Positions 16,657 to 25,468 are shown, counted from the stretch's first letter. The stretch: 64,000 nucleotides of DNA from DASQFQ01 sp039934455 (GCA_039934455.1 JBDTMF010000001.1:1-64000); one strand, 5' to 3'. Numbers and translations are program-made. Notes: a model not told the origin generated them from the letters alone.

Positions 16657-17454
16657 ATGGCGATCGGGATAATCACCGGCTCGGGCACCTACGCCCTGCC
16701 CGGGTTCGAGGGCACCCAGCCCGAGCCCGTCACGACGGAATGGGGCGACGCGTACGTCTCGCGCGGGACGTTCGCCGGTGTCGACGTGCTGCACATCTCG
16801 CGCCACGGCGCGGGCCACGTGCGGCTCTCCAACCATGTCACGCATCTCGGCAACATCGCCGCGCTCAAGCGCCTCGGCGCGAGCGCCATCCTGGCCGTGA
16901 CGGTCTGCGGCGCGGTCGACCCGTCGGTGGAGCTGGGGTCGCTGATCTGCTTCGACGACCTGCACTTCCTGGCCAACCGGCTGCCGGACGGGCGCCTGTG
17001 CACGTTCCACCAGCAGGCCGGCCACCACGACCGCGCCCACTGGATCTACGACGACCCCTACTCGCCCGCGCTGCGCTCGGCGCTGCTGGCGGGGGCGGAG
17101 GAGGCGGGCGTCACGGCGCGCGACGGCGGGTGCTACGGGCACGTGGACGGTCCGCGCTTCAACACGAAGGCGGAGATCCGCGGGCTCGCGGCCGCCGGGG
17201 TCACCGCGGTGTCGCAGACCGCAGGGCCAGAGACCGTGCTGGCGGGCGAGGCGCTGATCCCGCTGGCGCTGATCGGCTACGCGACGGACTACGCCAACGG
17301 GGTCCGGCCCGAGGCGACGCCGGTCGAGCGCCTGGTCGAGCTGATCGAGGCGAGCACGGAGACGTTCGCGCGCGTGCTGGCGGACGCGGCGCCGCGGATC
17401 GACGAGCCCTCGCTCGCCCCCGCGGGCACCGTGTACCGCTTCCATTCCGGCTGA
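16657..17454 (+). CDS. mtnP: Methylthioadenosine/methylthioinosine phosphorylase family protein
   Basis: A 265-aa PNP/UDP-family class II phosphorylase that cleaves a methylthio-nucleoside with phosphate in methionine salvage or purine recovery. It has GIITGSGTYALPG at the N-terminus, ISRHGAGHVRLSNHVTHLGNIAAL (phosphate and ribose contacts) and GCYGHVDGPRFNTKAEIR. MTA and MTI phosphorylases cannot be separated confidently by eye. TAACCT 9 nt upstream of the ATG is a probable -10, with the cyclase stop TAA inside it. Confidence 0.85.
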   Translation: MAIGIITGSGTYALPGFEGTQPEPVTTEWGDAYVSRGTFAGVDVLHISRHGAGHVRLSNHVTHLGNIAALKRLGASAILAVTVCGAVDPSVELGSLICFDDLHFLANRLPDGRLCTFHQQAGHHDRAHWIYDDPYSPALRSALLAGAEEAGVTARDGGCYGHVDGPRFNTKAEIRGLAAAGVTAVSQTAGPETVLAGEALIPLALIGYATDYANGVRPEATPVERLVELIEASTETFARVLADAAPRIDEPSLAPAGTVYRFHSG

Positions 17455-17520
17455 ACCGGCCTGTACCGGTCGGTGCGCGGGGTCCTCCCGTTTCGGCCCA
17501 TCCGACCGGGGCGTGCTGGG

Positions 17521-17526
17521 TAGGTT
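17521..17526 (+). promoter_or_regulatory. -10 hexamer TAGGTT for the aminotransferase gene
   Basis: TAGGTT-N7-ATG 17534. It favours ATG 17534 over ATG 17528 and the upstream GTG. Confidence 0.55.
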
Positions 17527-17533
17527 GATGGTC

Positions 17534-18820
17534 ATGTCCCACTCCGACACCCGTCTCTGGCACCCCTTTGCCGACATGCACGCCGCCCGCTCGTCCGAGC
17601 TGACGATCGTCTCCGGCGAGGGCGTCCACGTGACCGACGACGAGGGCCGCCGCTACTTCGATGGCACGGCGAGCCTCTGGAACGTCAACGTCGGCCACGG
17701 CCGCCACGAGCTCGCTGACGCCGCCGCCGAACAGATGCGGCAGCTCGCGACCTACTCCTGCTTCGGTGCGTTCGCCAACCCGCCGGCGCTCGAGCTCGCC
17801 GAGCGCCTGTGCGCGCTCGCCCCCGTCGACGATGCGCGCGTCTTCCTCACCAGCGGTGGCGGCGATTCGATCGATACCGCCGCCAAGCTCGCGCGCCGCT
17901 ACTTCGCCGCGATCGGGCAGCCCGACCGCGTGCACCTGATCTCGCGCAGCCAGGGCTATCACGGCACTCACGGGCTCGGCACCAGCCTCGGCGGGATCCC
18001 GGCCAACCGGGTCGACGTCGGCCCCCTCGATCCGCATTCCTCGCAGGTCCCGCACGACTCGCTCGAGGCGCTGGAGGCGGAGATCGAGCGCCTCGGGCCG
18101 GATCACGTCGCCGCAGTGTTCGTCGAGCCGGTGATCGGCGCCGGCGGCGTCCACCAGCCGCGGCCCGGCTACCTGGAGGGCGTCGAGGCGCTGTGCAAGC
18201 GCACCGGCGTGCTGCACGTGATCGACGCCGTGATCGCCGGCTTCGGCCGCCTGGGTGAGTGGTTCGGGCCCGAGCGCTGGGGCCTGCGGCCGGACATGAT
18301 CACGTTCGCCAAGGGCGTCACCAGCGGCTACCTCCCGCTGGGCGGCCTGATCGTCAGCGGGGACGTCGCGTCGCCGTTCTGGGATGAGGAGAACGCGCCC
18401 TGGTTCCGCCACGGCCCGACCTACTCCGGCCACCCGACGTGCTGCGCGGTCGCGCTCGCCAACCTCGACATCATCGAGCGCGAGGGCCTGCTCGGCCGGG
18501 CGCTCGAGCTCGAGGGCGAGCTGACGGCGGCGCTCACGCCGTTCGAGTCCCACGGGCTCGTCGGCGAGGTCCGCAGCGGCACCGGCGCGCTGGCCGCCGT
18601 CGCGCTGTCGGGCGAGGTGCTCGCGCTCGACGCCAAGGCGCCGATGCGCGTGTTCGGCCATGCCCGCGAGCGCGGCGTGCTGGTCCGGCCGCTCGGCGAC
18701 GGCGTCGCGCTGTCCCCGCCGCTGATCTCGACGCGCGAGAACATCGACACGGCGGCGAGCGCGATCGGCGAGGCGCTCGACGCGGTGGCCAGCGAGCTGG
18801 GAGTGGCGGCCGCGGCCTAG
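17534..18820 (+). CDS. Class III (PLP) aminotransferase
   Basis: A 428-aa fold-type I PLP enzyme of the omega-amino-acid/DAPA group. It begins LWHPFADMHAA, has the substrate loop DGTASLWNVNVGHGR, TSGGGDSIDTAAKLARRY, and the Schiff-base lysine in TFAKGVTSGYLPLGG (about residue 259). The Asp that contacts the PLP ring nitrogen is in HVIDAVIAGFGRLG; the family usually has DEV here, so the Glu is replaced by Ala. Substrate unknown. It directly follows the MTA phosphorylase, which may hint at methionine or polyamine metabolism. Its stop shares a CTAG with the convergent gene. Confidence 0.85.
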   Translation: MSHSDTRLWHPFADMHAARSSELTIVSGEGVHVTDDEGRRYFDGTASLWNVNVGHGRHELADAAAEQMRQLATYSCFGAFANPPALELAERLCALAPVDDARVFLTSGGGDSIDTAAKLARRYFAAIGQPDRVHLISRSQGYHGTHGLGTSLGGIPANRVDVGPLDPHSSQVPHDSLEALEAEIERLGPDHVAAVFVEPVIGAGGVHQPRPGYLEGVEALCKRTGVLHVIDAVIAGFGRLGEWFGPERWGLRPDMITFAKGVTSGYLPLGGLIVSGDVASPFWDEENAPWFRHGPTYSGHPTCCAVALANLDIIEREGLLGRALELEGELTAALTPFESHGLVGEVRSGTGALAAVALSGEVLALDAKAPMRVFGHARERGVLVRPLGDGVALSPPLISTRENIDTAASAIGEALDAVASELGVAAAA

Positions 18821-19083
18821 TGGAAGAGGCCGCCCGCCGCGACGCGGGCCGCCATCTCCTTGGACTCCGCCCGGAAGACCTCCCCGCTGGGGAGCTCGAT
18901 CACGGGGTAGAGCCGCTGGCCGCTGAGCCGCTCGAGATCGTCGCGCTTGGACCTGCGCAGCGGGCCCTTGACGACCTCGTAGTCGATCCCCTTGTCGTCG
19001 AGCGCCTTCTGGACCTTCCAGCAGGGATGGCCGCCGATCTTGGCCCATTCGGTCGGGCAGCGATGGAGCTTCAGTGGTGCCAT
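18817..19083 (-). CDS. Small thioredoxin-fold / GST N-terminal-like protein
   Basis: An 88-aa protein like the N-terminal domain of glutathione transferases or glutaredoxins: LHRCPTEWAKIGGHPCWKVQKALDDKGIDYEVVK, then the cis-Pro strand LYPVIELPSGEVF. A C-x11-C pair replaces the usual CxxC, so redox activity is uncertain. Start ATG 19083 is 7 nt after a minus-strand TACGGT. It overlaps the aminotransferase stop by 4 nt within CTAG. Confidence 0.75.
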   Translation of the reverse strand: MAPLKLHRCPTEWAKIGGHPCWKVQKALDDKGIDYEVVKGPLRRSKRDDLERLSGQRLYPVIELPSGEVFRAESKEMAARVAAGGLFH

Positions 19084-19090
19084 GGACCTG

Positions 19091-19096
19091 ACCGTA
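19091..19096 (-). promoter_or_regulatory. -10 hexamer TACGGT for the GST-like gene
   Basis: Minus-strand TACGGT, then 7 nt, then ATG 19083: predicted leaderless start. Confidence 0.55.
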
Positions 19097-19101
19097 CTCC
19101 T

Positions 19102-20847
19102 CTAGCGGCGAACGCGCACGGTCACCGCGCCGCGGCCGGAGATCCGCAGATCCGGGTCGCGGTAGGCGTGCTCGCGGCGCCCGCCGGCGCGAAGGGTGAC
19201 GCCGTCGTAGCGCCCGATGCTGCGCACCTGCCGGGCGAGCGCGGCGAGCGAGCGCGGCCCGGGGTCGCCGGCGCTCGCGCCGTCGTCGCCGCCGATCGTG
19301 ATCGTCTCGACGAGCGCGCCGAAGAGGTCGGAGTCCGGGTCGTCGACGTCGCGGCCGACGAACGTGAGCCGCCGCTTCCCAGGGTGCAGGGAGCTCGGGA
19401 TGCGCAGCCGGAAAGAGCGCGTGATGTGCGGCCCGCGGGTGACCTGCAGGTGCAGCGTCGCGCGCACGCGGTGACCGCGGCGGACGTGGCGCGGCAGCGT
19501 CACCGACCGGATGAACGCCTGGCGCAGGCCGCGGCTCAGCTTCACGCGCGCGGCGAACTCCGTCACGTGCAGCGTGCGGCGCGTGAAGCGGTCGATGTCG
19601 CCCAGCGCGCTGAGCGCGTCCGACGCGCCGCCCGCGGCGACGATGTTCTCGCCCGCCTCAGGGTCCGACGGCGGGACGGCGGAGGCGTAGCGGTTGCAGA
19701 AGCGCAGTGGGCCCTTTCGCTCGCGCAGCGCGATCCGCACGCACACAGTCCCGCTGAGCTTGCCGGGCGCGCTGCGCAGGATCGACGAGGCGCCCTGGGC
19801 GAGCGCGAGCGGCGCGACGAAGCTCAGCGCCGAGCTGCCGGCCGGCGTGCCGACGTCGGTCTCGTCGACCACCTGCGCGCCGAGCGTCGAGCGCTCGCCC
19901 GTGTCCTCGTCCTCCGTGAAGATGCGCACGGGGAGGGTCAGCGGCGGCCGGCCGGAGCGCCCGACGACGGCGGCGCTCGCGTCGTTGGAGATCGTGCCGA
20001 GCGTGTGGCCGGCGGCGGCGAGCTTGTAGGTCGAGCCGCTGTCGGTGCCGACGTTCGGGTTCGAGATCACGGTGTAGACGTAGGCGTCCTGCAGCAGCAG
20101 CGAGCGCAGGCCGGTGTTCTCGAACGGGTGGCCGAAGCCCCACACGCGGTCGCCGTCGACGTAGGCGACCGTGCCGACCGCGCCGACCGCGATATCGCCC
20201 GAGGAGTAGCCGACGCTCAGCGCCGACCCGGGGCGCGGCGGCGCCGCGGGGAAGGGGGCGAGCGGCATCGCGGGCGCGGCGAGGACGGGCCGGCGCGCCT
20301 TCGCACCAGCGGCGGTCAGCTTCTCGGCGAGGCTCTGGCTCAGGCCCGAGACGGTGAGCGGCTCGGCGAGCGGGAGCACGCGCCCGATCCGCGACGCGCG
20401 CGCGCCGACCGGCCTGGCGCGAGGCGCGTCGGGCGGGTTGGCGAGGATCTCCTCGATCGGCGTGGCCAGCACGGTCTTGCCGCCGTAGGCGCCGATCGCC
20501 TCGGCGATCGCGCCGGCGTTGCGCGCCGCGCCCGTGCCGTCGGGGCAGTAGATCGGCGAGCCCGAGAAGCCCGGCCCGACGCCGGTCCGGTCGATGGCGG
20601 GGCCGGACAGGTCGATGAGGATGCGCGGGCCGTCGTTGGCCGACGCGTCACCCGAGACGACGTCGACGATCTCGGCGTCGAAGCTCGTGATCGCCGTCCC
20701 TCGCAAAACGGAGTACGCCGTGCACTGCATCCCGGGCCGCAGCTGCGACAGCGGCATGATCGGATCGCCTGCCTGGGCGATCCCCGGAGCCGCACCCGTG
20801 ACGAGCGCCGCCGCGGCAGCGGCGACAAGGAGACGGGGGCGACGCAT
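19102..20847 (-). CDS. SpoIVB-like S55 peptidase domain protein, secreted
   Basis: A 581-aa exported protein: signal peptide MRRPRLLVAAAAAALV...AQA, then an S55 (SpoIVB) serine peptidase-like region with GVGPGFSGSPIY (nucleophile Ser about residue 95 or 97) and DRVWGFGHPFENTG, followed by about 250 residues of beta-rich C-terminal sequence. In Bacillus, SpoIVB signals pro-sigmaK processing; no sporulation gene is visible here, so the role is likely different. ATG 20847 was preferred over an upstream start because it opens the signal peptide, with TAGAGT 10 nt before it. Confidence 0.75.
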   Translation of the reverse strand: MRRPRLLVAAAAAALVTGAAPGIAQAGDPIMPLSQLRPGMQCTAYSVLRGTAITSFDAEIVDVVSGDASANDGPRILIDLSGPAIDRTGVGPGFSGSPIYCPDGTGAARNAGAIAEAIGAYGGKTVLATPIEEILANPPDAPRARPVGARASRIGRVLPLAEPLTVSGLSQSLAEKLTAAGAKARRPVLAAPAMPLAPFPAAPPRPGSALSVGYSSGDIAVGAVGTVAYVDGDRVWGFGHPFENTGLRSLLLQDAYVYTVISNPNVGTDSGSTYKLAAAGHTLGTISNDASAAVVGRSGRPPLTLPVRIFTEDEDTGERSTLGAQVVDETDVGTPAGSSALSFVAPLALAQGASSILRSAPGKLSGTVCVRIALRERKGPLRFCNRYASAVPPSDPEAGENIVAAGGASDALSALGDIDRFTRRTLHVTEFAARVKLSRGLRQAFIRSVTLPRHVRRGHRVRATLHLQVTRGPHITRSFRLRIPSSLHPGKRRLTFVGRDVDDPDSDLFGALVETITIGGDDGASAGDPGPRSLAALARQVRSIGRYDGVTLRAGGRREHAYRDPDLRISGRGAVTVRVRR

Positions 20848-20936
20848 CGGCGGCGCCACTCTAGTGGGCCTTCCCCCAACGAGAAGACCCACTTGCGCCG
20901 GTATCCCGGTGCGATGCGCGGTGGAAGGATCCGGGG

Positions 20937-21299
20937 ATGCTCTCGCGAGAAACCGTGCAGCACTGGCTGGACGACTACGTGGCGGCCTGGCGCAGCTACG
21001 ACCCGGACGCGATCCGCGCGCTCTTCGCCCCCGGCGTGACCTACGCCTACGAGCCGTGGGAGGAGCCGCTGCGCGGCCCGGACGCGATCGCCGCCTCGTG
21101 GCTCGAGGACCGCGACGACCCCGGCTCGTGGGCCGCGGGCTACGCGCCCGCGCTCATCGAGGGCAACGCCGCGACCGCGACCGGCGAGACCCGCTATAGC
21201 GACGGCAAGCACTTCTCCAACCTCTTCGAGCTCGAGTTCGACGACGAACGCCGCTGCACCCGCTTCGTCGAGTGGTACCTGCAGCAGCCCGCAGCCTGA
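20937..21299 (+). CDS. NTF2/SnoaL-like protein
   Basis: A 120-aa alpha+beta barrel protein of the nuclear-transport-factor-2-like superfamily: VQHWLDDYVAAWRSYDPDAIRALFAPGVTYAYEPWEEPLRGPDAIAASW is the characteristic helix-loop and cone entrance. Members are isomerases, cyclases or ligand binders; the function here is unknown. GGAAGGATC precedes ATG 20937 as a plausible ribosome site. Confidence 0.82.
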   Translation: MLSRETVQHWLDDYVAAWRSYDPDAIRALFAPGVTYAYEPWEEPLRGPDAIAASWLEDRDDPGSWAAGYAPALIEGNAATATGETRYSDGKHFSNLFELEFDDERRCTRFVEWYLQQPAA

Positions 21300-21300
21300 T

Positions 21301-21755
21301 TCACGCCGCCTCCGCCTCGTACCACCGCACCCACTTGCGCACGGCGTTGTCCGACACCCCGTACTTCCGCCCGACCGCCGACCAGCTCGTCTCCGCTATC
21401 TCGCGCACGAGCTGGTCGTGCAGTGGGTCTCGAGGGTGGCCGCGCAGTTCGGGCACACGATCTGCAGGTTCTCGAGCCGGTTGTCCGTGGCGACGCCGTT
21501 GATGTGGTCGATGGTCAGCGGCCTCCACCGGCCCCGCCATTCCTCGCCTTGGCGGCCGCACAGCTCGCACCGCCGTTGCTTGAGGCCCTCGGCGTAAAGT
21601 CGCTTCTTGAGGGATTGGCGGCGGTAGGTCGAGTGCTCGACGAGCACCGCTTCGAGCGGGACCGCACGCCCCCGAGGGACGCGGGCGGCGCCTGGGTGAA
21701 AGTGCGCCGTGGAGATGGCCCAGATCCACGTCGCGGCACGAACACATGTTCGCAT
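21301..21755 (-). pseudogene. Decayed HNH endonuclease with C-terminal helix-turn-helix
   Basis: One frame (from ATG 21755 to the stop at 21396) has the HNH core: RRCELCGRQGEEW, LTIDHINGVATDNRLENLQ and VCPNCAATLETHC. It then ends in an unrelated tail. The expected C-terminal part, QLVREIAETSWSAVGRKYG with VSDNAVRKWVRWYE, is found immediately after in another frame, ending at 21301. The zinc-finger segment normally between them is absent, and the N-terminal region is cut off close to the 3' end of tRNA-Gln. This looks like a deletion plus frameshift of a mobile-type HNH gene. Confidence 0.7.
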
Positions 21756-21774
21756 GCGAAGCGGACGGAAGTGA

Positions 21775-21848
21775 CTGGGGGGCCAGGAATCGAACCCGGT
21801 CCTCACGGACCAAAACCGCGCGTGCTTAGCCAAGTACACCACCCCCCA
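21775..21848 (-). tRNA. tRNA-Gln (anticodon UUG)
   Basis: A full cloverleaf: 7-bp acceptor TGGGGGG/CCCCCCA, D arm GTG/CAC, anticodon stem CGCGG/CCGTG with loop TTTTGGT (anticodon TTG at 34-36), and T arm CCGGG-TTCGATT-CCTGG. Discriminator G73 is as expected for Gln. The 3' CCA is not encoded. 74 nt. Confidence 0.95.
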
Positions 21849-21863
21849 GGGCGGTGCCGATAC

Positions 21864-21869
21864 TACGAT
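21864..21869 (+). promoter_or_regulatory. -10 hexamer TACGAT for glmU
   Basis: TACGAT-N7-GTG 21877. The hexamer covers the alternative ATG at 21868, which argues against that start. Confidence 0.5.
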
Positions 21870-21876
21870 GCTCCGC

Positions 21877-23256
21877 GTGCCCGCTCCGACCGTGCTGATC
21901 CTCGCCGCGGGCGAGGGCACGCGCATGAAGTCCGACCTGCCGAAAGTGCTGCACCCGATTTGCGGGCGCCCGATGATCGGCTGGCCGATCCGGGCGGCGC
22001 AGGAGGCGGGGGCGGGGCGGATCGTGGTGGTCGACGGGCCGCAGCGCCGCCTCGAGGGCGAGCTGCCCGACGGCGTCGAGCTGGCCGTGCAGGAGGAGCC
22101 CAACGGGACCGGGGACGCGGTGCGCTCCGCGGCCGATCAGATCAGCGCGGAGGACACCGTGCTCGTGCTCTACGGCGACGTGCCGCTGATCACCCCCGAG
22201 GCGATCACCGCGCTCGCGGAGGGCCACGAGGAGAGCGGTGCCGCGGCCACGATGGCAACGATGGAGCTCGAGGACCCGAGCGGCTACGGGCGCGTGATCC
22301 GCGCCTCCGACGGCAGCGTCGAGCGTGTCGTCGAGACCAAGACTCCCGGTGACGCGACGCCCGCCGAGGAGGCGATCCGGGAGGTCAACACCGGCATCTA
22401 CGCGTTCGCCGGCGGCGACCTGCTCGACGCGCTCGACCGCCTCACCTCCGACAACGCGCAGGGTGAGCTCTACCTGCCCGACGTGCTGCCGCTCCTGCGG
22501 GCGGACGACAAGCTCGTCGGCGCTCACACGGTCACCGACCACACGCTCACGCTCGGCGTCAACACCCGCGTCGACCTCGCCCACGTCCGCGCGCTCGCGC
22601 AGGCGCGCATCCACCGCGAGCACGGGCTGGCGGGCGTGACGATCGTCGACCCGGCGAGCACGCTGATCGAGGCCGGCGTGACCATCGGCCGCGACACGAT
22701 CGTCGAGCCGAGCACGTTCCTGCGCGGCGCCACCCGCATCGGCGAGCGCTGCACGATCGGCCCGCTCGCGACGCTGATCGACACGACCGCCGGGGACGAG
22801 ACGCGGATCGTGCACTCCTACCTCGACGGCGCCGCGCTCGGCGCCGGCGTCTCGGTCGGCCCGTTCGCCTACCTGCGCCCGAACGCGCGGCTCCACGACC
22901 GCGCCAAGGCCGGCACCTTCGTGGAGATCAAGAACTCCGAGCTCGGCGAGGGCACGAAGGTGCCGCATCTCTCCTACATCGGCGACGCCGACATCGGCGC
23001 GGGCTCGAACGTCGGCGCCGGCACGATCACCGCCAACTACGACGGCGCCAACAAGCACCGCACGACGATCGGCAGCGGCGTCAGGGTGAGCGTCCACACC
23101 TCCTTCGTCGCACCCGTGACGGTCGGCGACGGCGCCTATACGGGCGCCGGCTCGGTCATCACCGACGACGTGCCGCCCGGCGCGCTGGGGATCGCGCGCG
23201 AGCGCCAGCGCAATGTCGAGGGCTATGCCGAGCGGGCTCCCCGGAAAGAGCGATGA
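21877..23256 (+). CDS. glmU: Bifunctional UDP-GlcNAc pyrophosphorylase / GlcN-1-P acetyltransferase
   Basis: Makes UDP-GlcNAc for peptidoglycan. The N-terminal uridyltransferase domain has LAAGEGTRMKSDLPKVLHP and YGDVPLI; the C-terminal left-handed beta-helix acetyltransferase has FVEIKNSELGEGTKVPHLSYIGDADIG (catalytic His in the VPHLSY segment) and NVGAGTITANYDG. 459 aa from GTG 21877, chosen by the TACGAT-N7 rule; ATG 21868 would add three residues. It begins 29 nt from the tRNA-Gln gene on the other strand and is coupled to prs by ATGA. Confidence 0.95.
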   Translation: MPAPTVLILAAGEGTRMKSDLPKVLHPICGRPMIGWPIRAAQEAGAGRIVVVDGPQRRLEGELPDGVELAVQEEPNGTGDAVRSAADQISAEDTVLVLYGDVPLITPEAITALAEGHEESGAAATMATMELEDPSGYGRVIRASDGSVERVVETKTPGDATPAEEAIREVNTGIYAFAGGDLLDALDRLTSDNAQGELYLPDVLPLLRADDKLVGAHTVTDHTLTLGVNTRVDLAHVRALAQARIHREHGLAGVTIVDPASTLIEAGVTIGRDTIVEPSTFLRGATRIGERCTIGPLATLIDTTAGDETRIVHSYLDGAALGAGVSVGPFAYLRPNARLHDRAKAGTFVEIKNSELGEGTKVPHLSYIGDADIGAGSNVGAGTITANYDGANKHRTTIGSGVRVSVHTSFVAPVTVGDGAYTGAGSVITDDVPPGALGIARERQRNVEGYAERAPRKER

Positions 23257-24320
23257 CGGCGCGCGCACCGTCTGCCTCCGCGCGTACACTCCGCGATGCG
23301 GTGAGCCTGGATCCCCACCCCGCCCCGGCGACTTCCATCGAGGTCGAGTACGGCAAGCGCCTGATGCTCTTCTCGGGCCGCGCGAACCCCGAGCTGGCGG
23401 CGCGCATCGGCAGCAAGCTCGGCCTGGAACTGGGCGGCGTCGAGCTCAAGACGTTCGCCGACGGCGAGGTCTACTGCCGCTACCTGGAGTCGATCCGCGG
23501 CGCCGACGTCTTCATCGTCCAGCCGACCTGCGGGAACCCGTCGACCGGGATGTCGCCCAACGACTCGCTGATGGAGCTCCTGCTGATGATCGACGCGGCG
23601 GTCGGCGCCTCCGCGCACCGTGTGATCGCGGTGACGCCGTGGTTCGGCTACTCGCGCCAGGACAAGAAGTCGGCCCCACGCGAGCCGATCTCCGCCCGCA
23701 TGGTCGCCCGCGCGCTCGAGGCCGTGGGGGCCGACCGCGTCCTCACCATGGACCTCCACGCCGGCCAGATCCAGGGCATGTTCCAGAAGCCGGTCGACCA
23801 CATGACCGCGACGTTCATGCTCACCCAGTACTTCTCGGACCTGCGGCTCGAGGACCTCGTGGTCGTCTCTCCCGACGCCGGCCGGGTGAAGCTGGCCAAG
23901 AACTTCGCCTCCAAGATCGGAGCCGAGCTGGCGATCCTCAACAAGGAGCGCCCCGCCCAGCAGGTCGCCGAGATCGGCTACGTGATCGGTGACGTCCAGG
24001 GCAAGACGGCGGTCATCGTCGACGACATGATCGGCACCGCCGGCACGCTCAAGGCCGCCGCGCAGACCGTCATCGACGAGGGCGCCGCGCGCGTGTACGC
24101 GGCCGCCACCCACGCCGTGTTCAGCGCTGGAACGTACGAGAACCTCGCGTCCGCGAACTTCGAGCAGATCGTGGTGACGGACACGATCCCGCTCCGCCCG
24201 GGGGCGCCCGACAACGTGCGCGTCCTCTCCTGCGCCGACCTGCTGACCGACTCGATCCGCTCGATCTTCACGGACGACTCCGTGTCCCAGGTCTTCGGCG
24301 GCGAGAACCAGCTCTTCTAG
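23253..24320 (+). CDS. prs: Ribose-phosphate pyrophosphokinase
   Basis: Makes PRPP from ribose-5-phosphate and ATP for nucleotides, His and Trp. It has KRLMLFSGRANPELA, the flexible loop and catalytic region GYSRQDKKSAPREPISA, DLHAGQIQGMF, and the PRPP loop VIVDDMIGTAGTL. From ATG 23253, inside the glmU stop (ATGA), it is 355 aa, slightly long for the family. GTG 23301 gives 339 aa and lies 10 nt after a possible internal -10 TACACT (23285-23290), so it may be the true or a second start. Confidence 0.95.
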   Translation: MTARAPSASARTLRDAVSLDPHPAPATSIEVEYGKRLMLFSGRANPELAARIGSKLGLELGGVELKTFADGEVYCRYLESIRGADVFIVQPTCGNPSTGMSPNDSLMELLLMIDAAVGASAHRVIAVTPWFGYSRQDKKSAPREPISARMVARALEAVGADRVLTMDLHAGQIQGMFQKPVDHMTATFMLTQYFSDLRLEDLVVVSPDAGRVKLAKNFASKIGAELAILNKERPAQQVAEIGYVIGDVQGKTAVIVDDMIGTAGTLKAAAQTVIDEGAARVYAAATHAVFSAGTYENLASANFEQIVVTDTIPLRPGAPDNVRVLSCADLLTDSIRSIFTDDSVSQVFGGENQLF

Positions 24321-24327
24321 CCGCCGC

Positions 24328-25095
24328 GTGCCCGGCAACGACGGCGGCCCGTCGCCGCTTCTCCGCCTCACCCAGCACCCGGCCCTGAGCAGGGGCGCTC
24401 GCTCGATCGTCCGCCGCCTCGCCGCGCGCGCCAACTATCACGTGATCCGGGGCATGGCCGACCCGGGCCTGCGCCCCGACGTCGACCGCTTCCTGGAGGC
24501 GATGCCGTGGTCGATCACCTCCGACTACGTGCGCCAGGGCACCGCGCAGCTCCTGTGCCGCGAGATCGCCGAGCACGAGGTCGCGGGCGCGATCGGGGAG
24601 CTCGGGGTCTTCCGCGGGGACTTCGCCTCGCTCCTGAGCGGCTACCTGCTGGATCGTCCCGTCCACCTCTTCGACACCTTCGAGGGGTTCGACGAGCGGG
24701 ACGTCGCCGTCGACGCCCGCGAGAACCTCGTCGACGACTTCATCGACTTCTCGGCCACCGATCCGCGCAGCGTGCGCGCCCGCTTCGCCGATCCGGGCCG
24801 CGTGAGCCTGCATCCGGGGTGGTTCCCGCAGAGCGCCGCCGGCGCCGAGGACGTCACCTTCGCGCTCGTCAGCATCGACGCCGACCTATACGCGCCCGTG
24901 CTCGAAGGCCTCAACTGGTTCTACGAGCGTCTGTCGCCGGGCGGCTACATCCTCGTGCACGACTTCAACAACGGCGCCTTCGGCGGCGCCAAGAAGGCGA
25001 CGCGCGAGTTCCAGGCCCGGACCGGCGCGCCGCTGGTGCCGATCCCGGACTGGGGCGGGACCGCGATCGTCGCCCGCTCCGGAGCAGATCCATGA
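24328..25095 (+). CDS. TylF/MycF-like SAM-dependent O-methyltransferase
   Basis: A 255-aa class I methyltransferase of the macrocin O-methyltransferase group: GAIGELGVFRGDFASLLSGYLLDRPVHLFDTFEGFD is the SAM site, FALVSIDADLYAPVLEGL and GGYILVHDFNN are the metal and catalytic region. Family members methylate sugars or small polar acceptors; the acceptor is unknown. It starts 7 nt after prs and is probably co-transcribed with it. Confidence 0.85.
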   Translation: MPGNDGGPSPLLRLTQHPALSRGARSIVRRLAARANYHVIRGMADPGLRPDVDRFLEAMPWSITSDYVRQGTAQLLCREIAEHEVAGAIGELGVFRGDFASLLSGYLLDRPVHLFDTFEGFDERDVAVDARENLVDDFIDFSATDPRSVRARFADPGRVSLHPGWFPQSAAGAEDVTFALVSIDADLYAPVLEGLNWFYERLSPGGYILVHDFNNGAFGGAKKATREFQARTGAPLVPIPDWGGTAIVARSGADP

Positions 25096-25205
25096 AATTG
25101 CCCTTGCGCCGAGTGGGGCGGCAAGCAATGATGAAGGCATACTGATTGTTCGGGACCGCAGAGCAGCCCGAGCCTTTCACCACAGGATCGATGGGAGACG
25201 GGACG

Positions 25206-25448
25206 ATGGAGCCCAAATCTCTGACCGGCACCGAGGCCTCGCGGGGTACACGTCTCAGTACTTTGATCGACGAGGCCCGATCATCTCGCGACAGCGAGTC
25301 CTACCTCCGGCAGCGTGATCACGCAAAGGCCAACCGGCTCTTCTCGGACATCGCCGCCGCGGTCGAGCGTGGCCTGAGGACCCTCGACCCCGGGTCGGCG
25401 GACGCCGCGGTCCTCGAAGAGGTCGACAACGCCCTGAAGTCGCGCTGA
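25206..25448 (+). CDS. Small protein of unknown function
   Basis: An 80-aa charged, helical-looking protein (residues about 20-65 rich in Arg, Glu, Ala) with no signal peptide or recognised domain. ATG 25206 has a purine-rich GGGAGACGGGAC upstream; ATG 25191 is an alternative. The 110-nt gap before it contains CATACT (25138-25143) as a possible -10 and nothing else I can name. Confidence 0.55.
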   Translation: MEPKSLTGTEASRGTRLSTLIDEARSSRDSESYLRQRDHAKANRLFSDIAAAVERGLRTLDPGSADAAVLEEVDNALKSR

Positions 25449-25455
25449 CAAGCGG

Positions 25456-25461
25456 TATGTT
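25456..25461 (+). promoter_or_regulatory. -10 hexamer TATGTT for the 25469 leader ORF
   Basis: TATGTT-N7-GTG 25469, the same spacing as other predicted leaderless starts. Confidence 0.4.
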
Positions 25462-25468
25462 GGCTCCC

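Noticed and set aside
17455..17470. ACCGG-CCTGTA-CCGGT after the phosphorylase gene as a terminator
   Set aside because: Five-base stem without a T-tract; could be chance at this GC content.
18439..21039. An 866-codon plus-strand frame opposite the S55 peptidase gene
   Set aside because: No recognisable domain, biased composition, and it spans three real genes on both strands.
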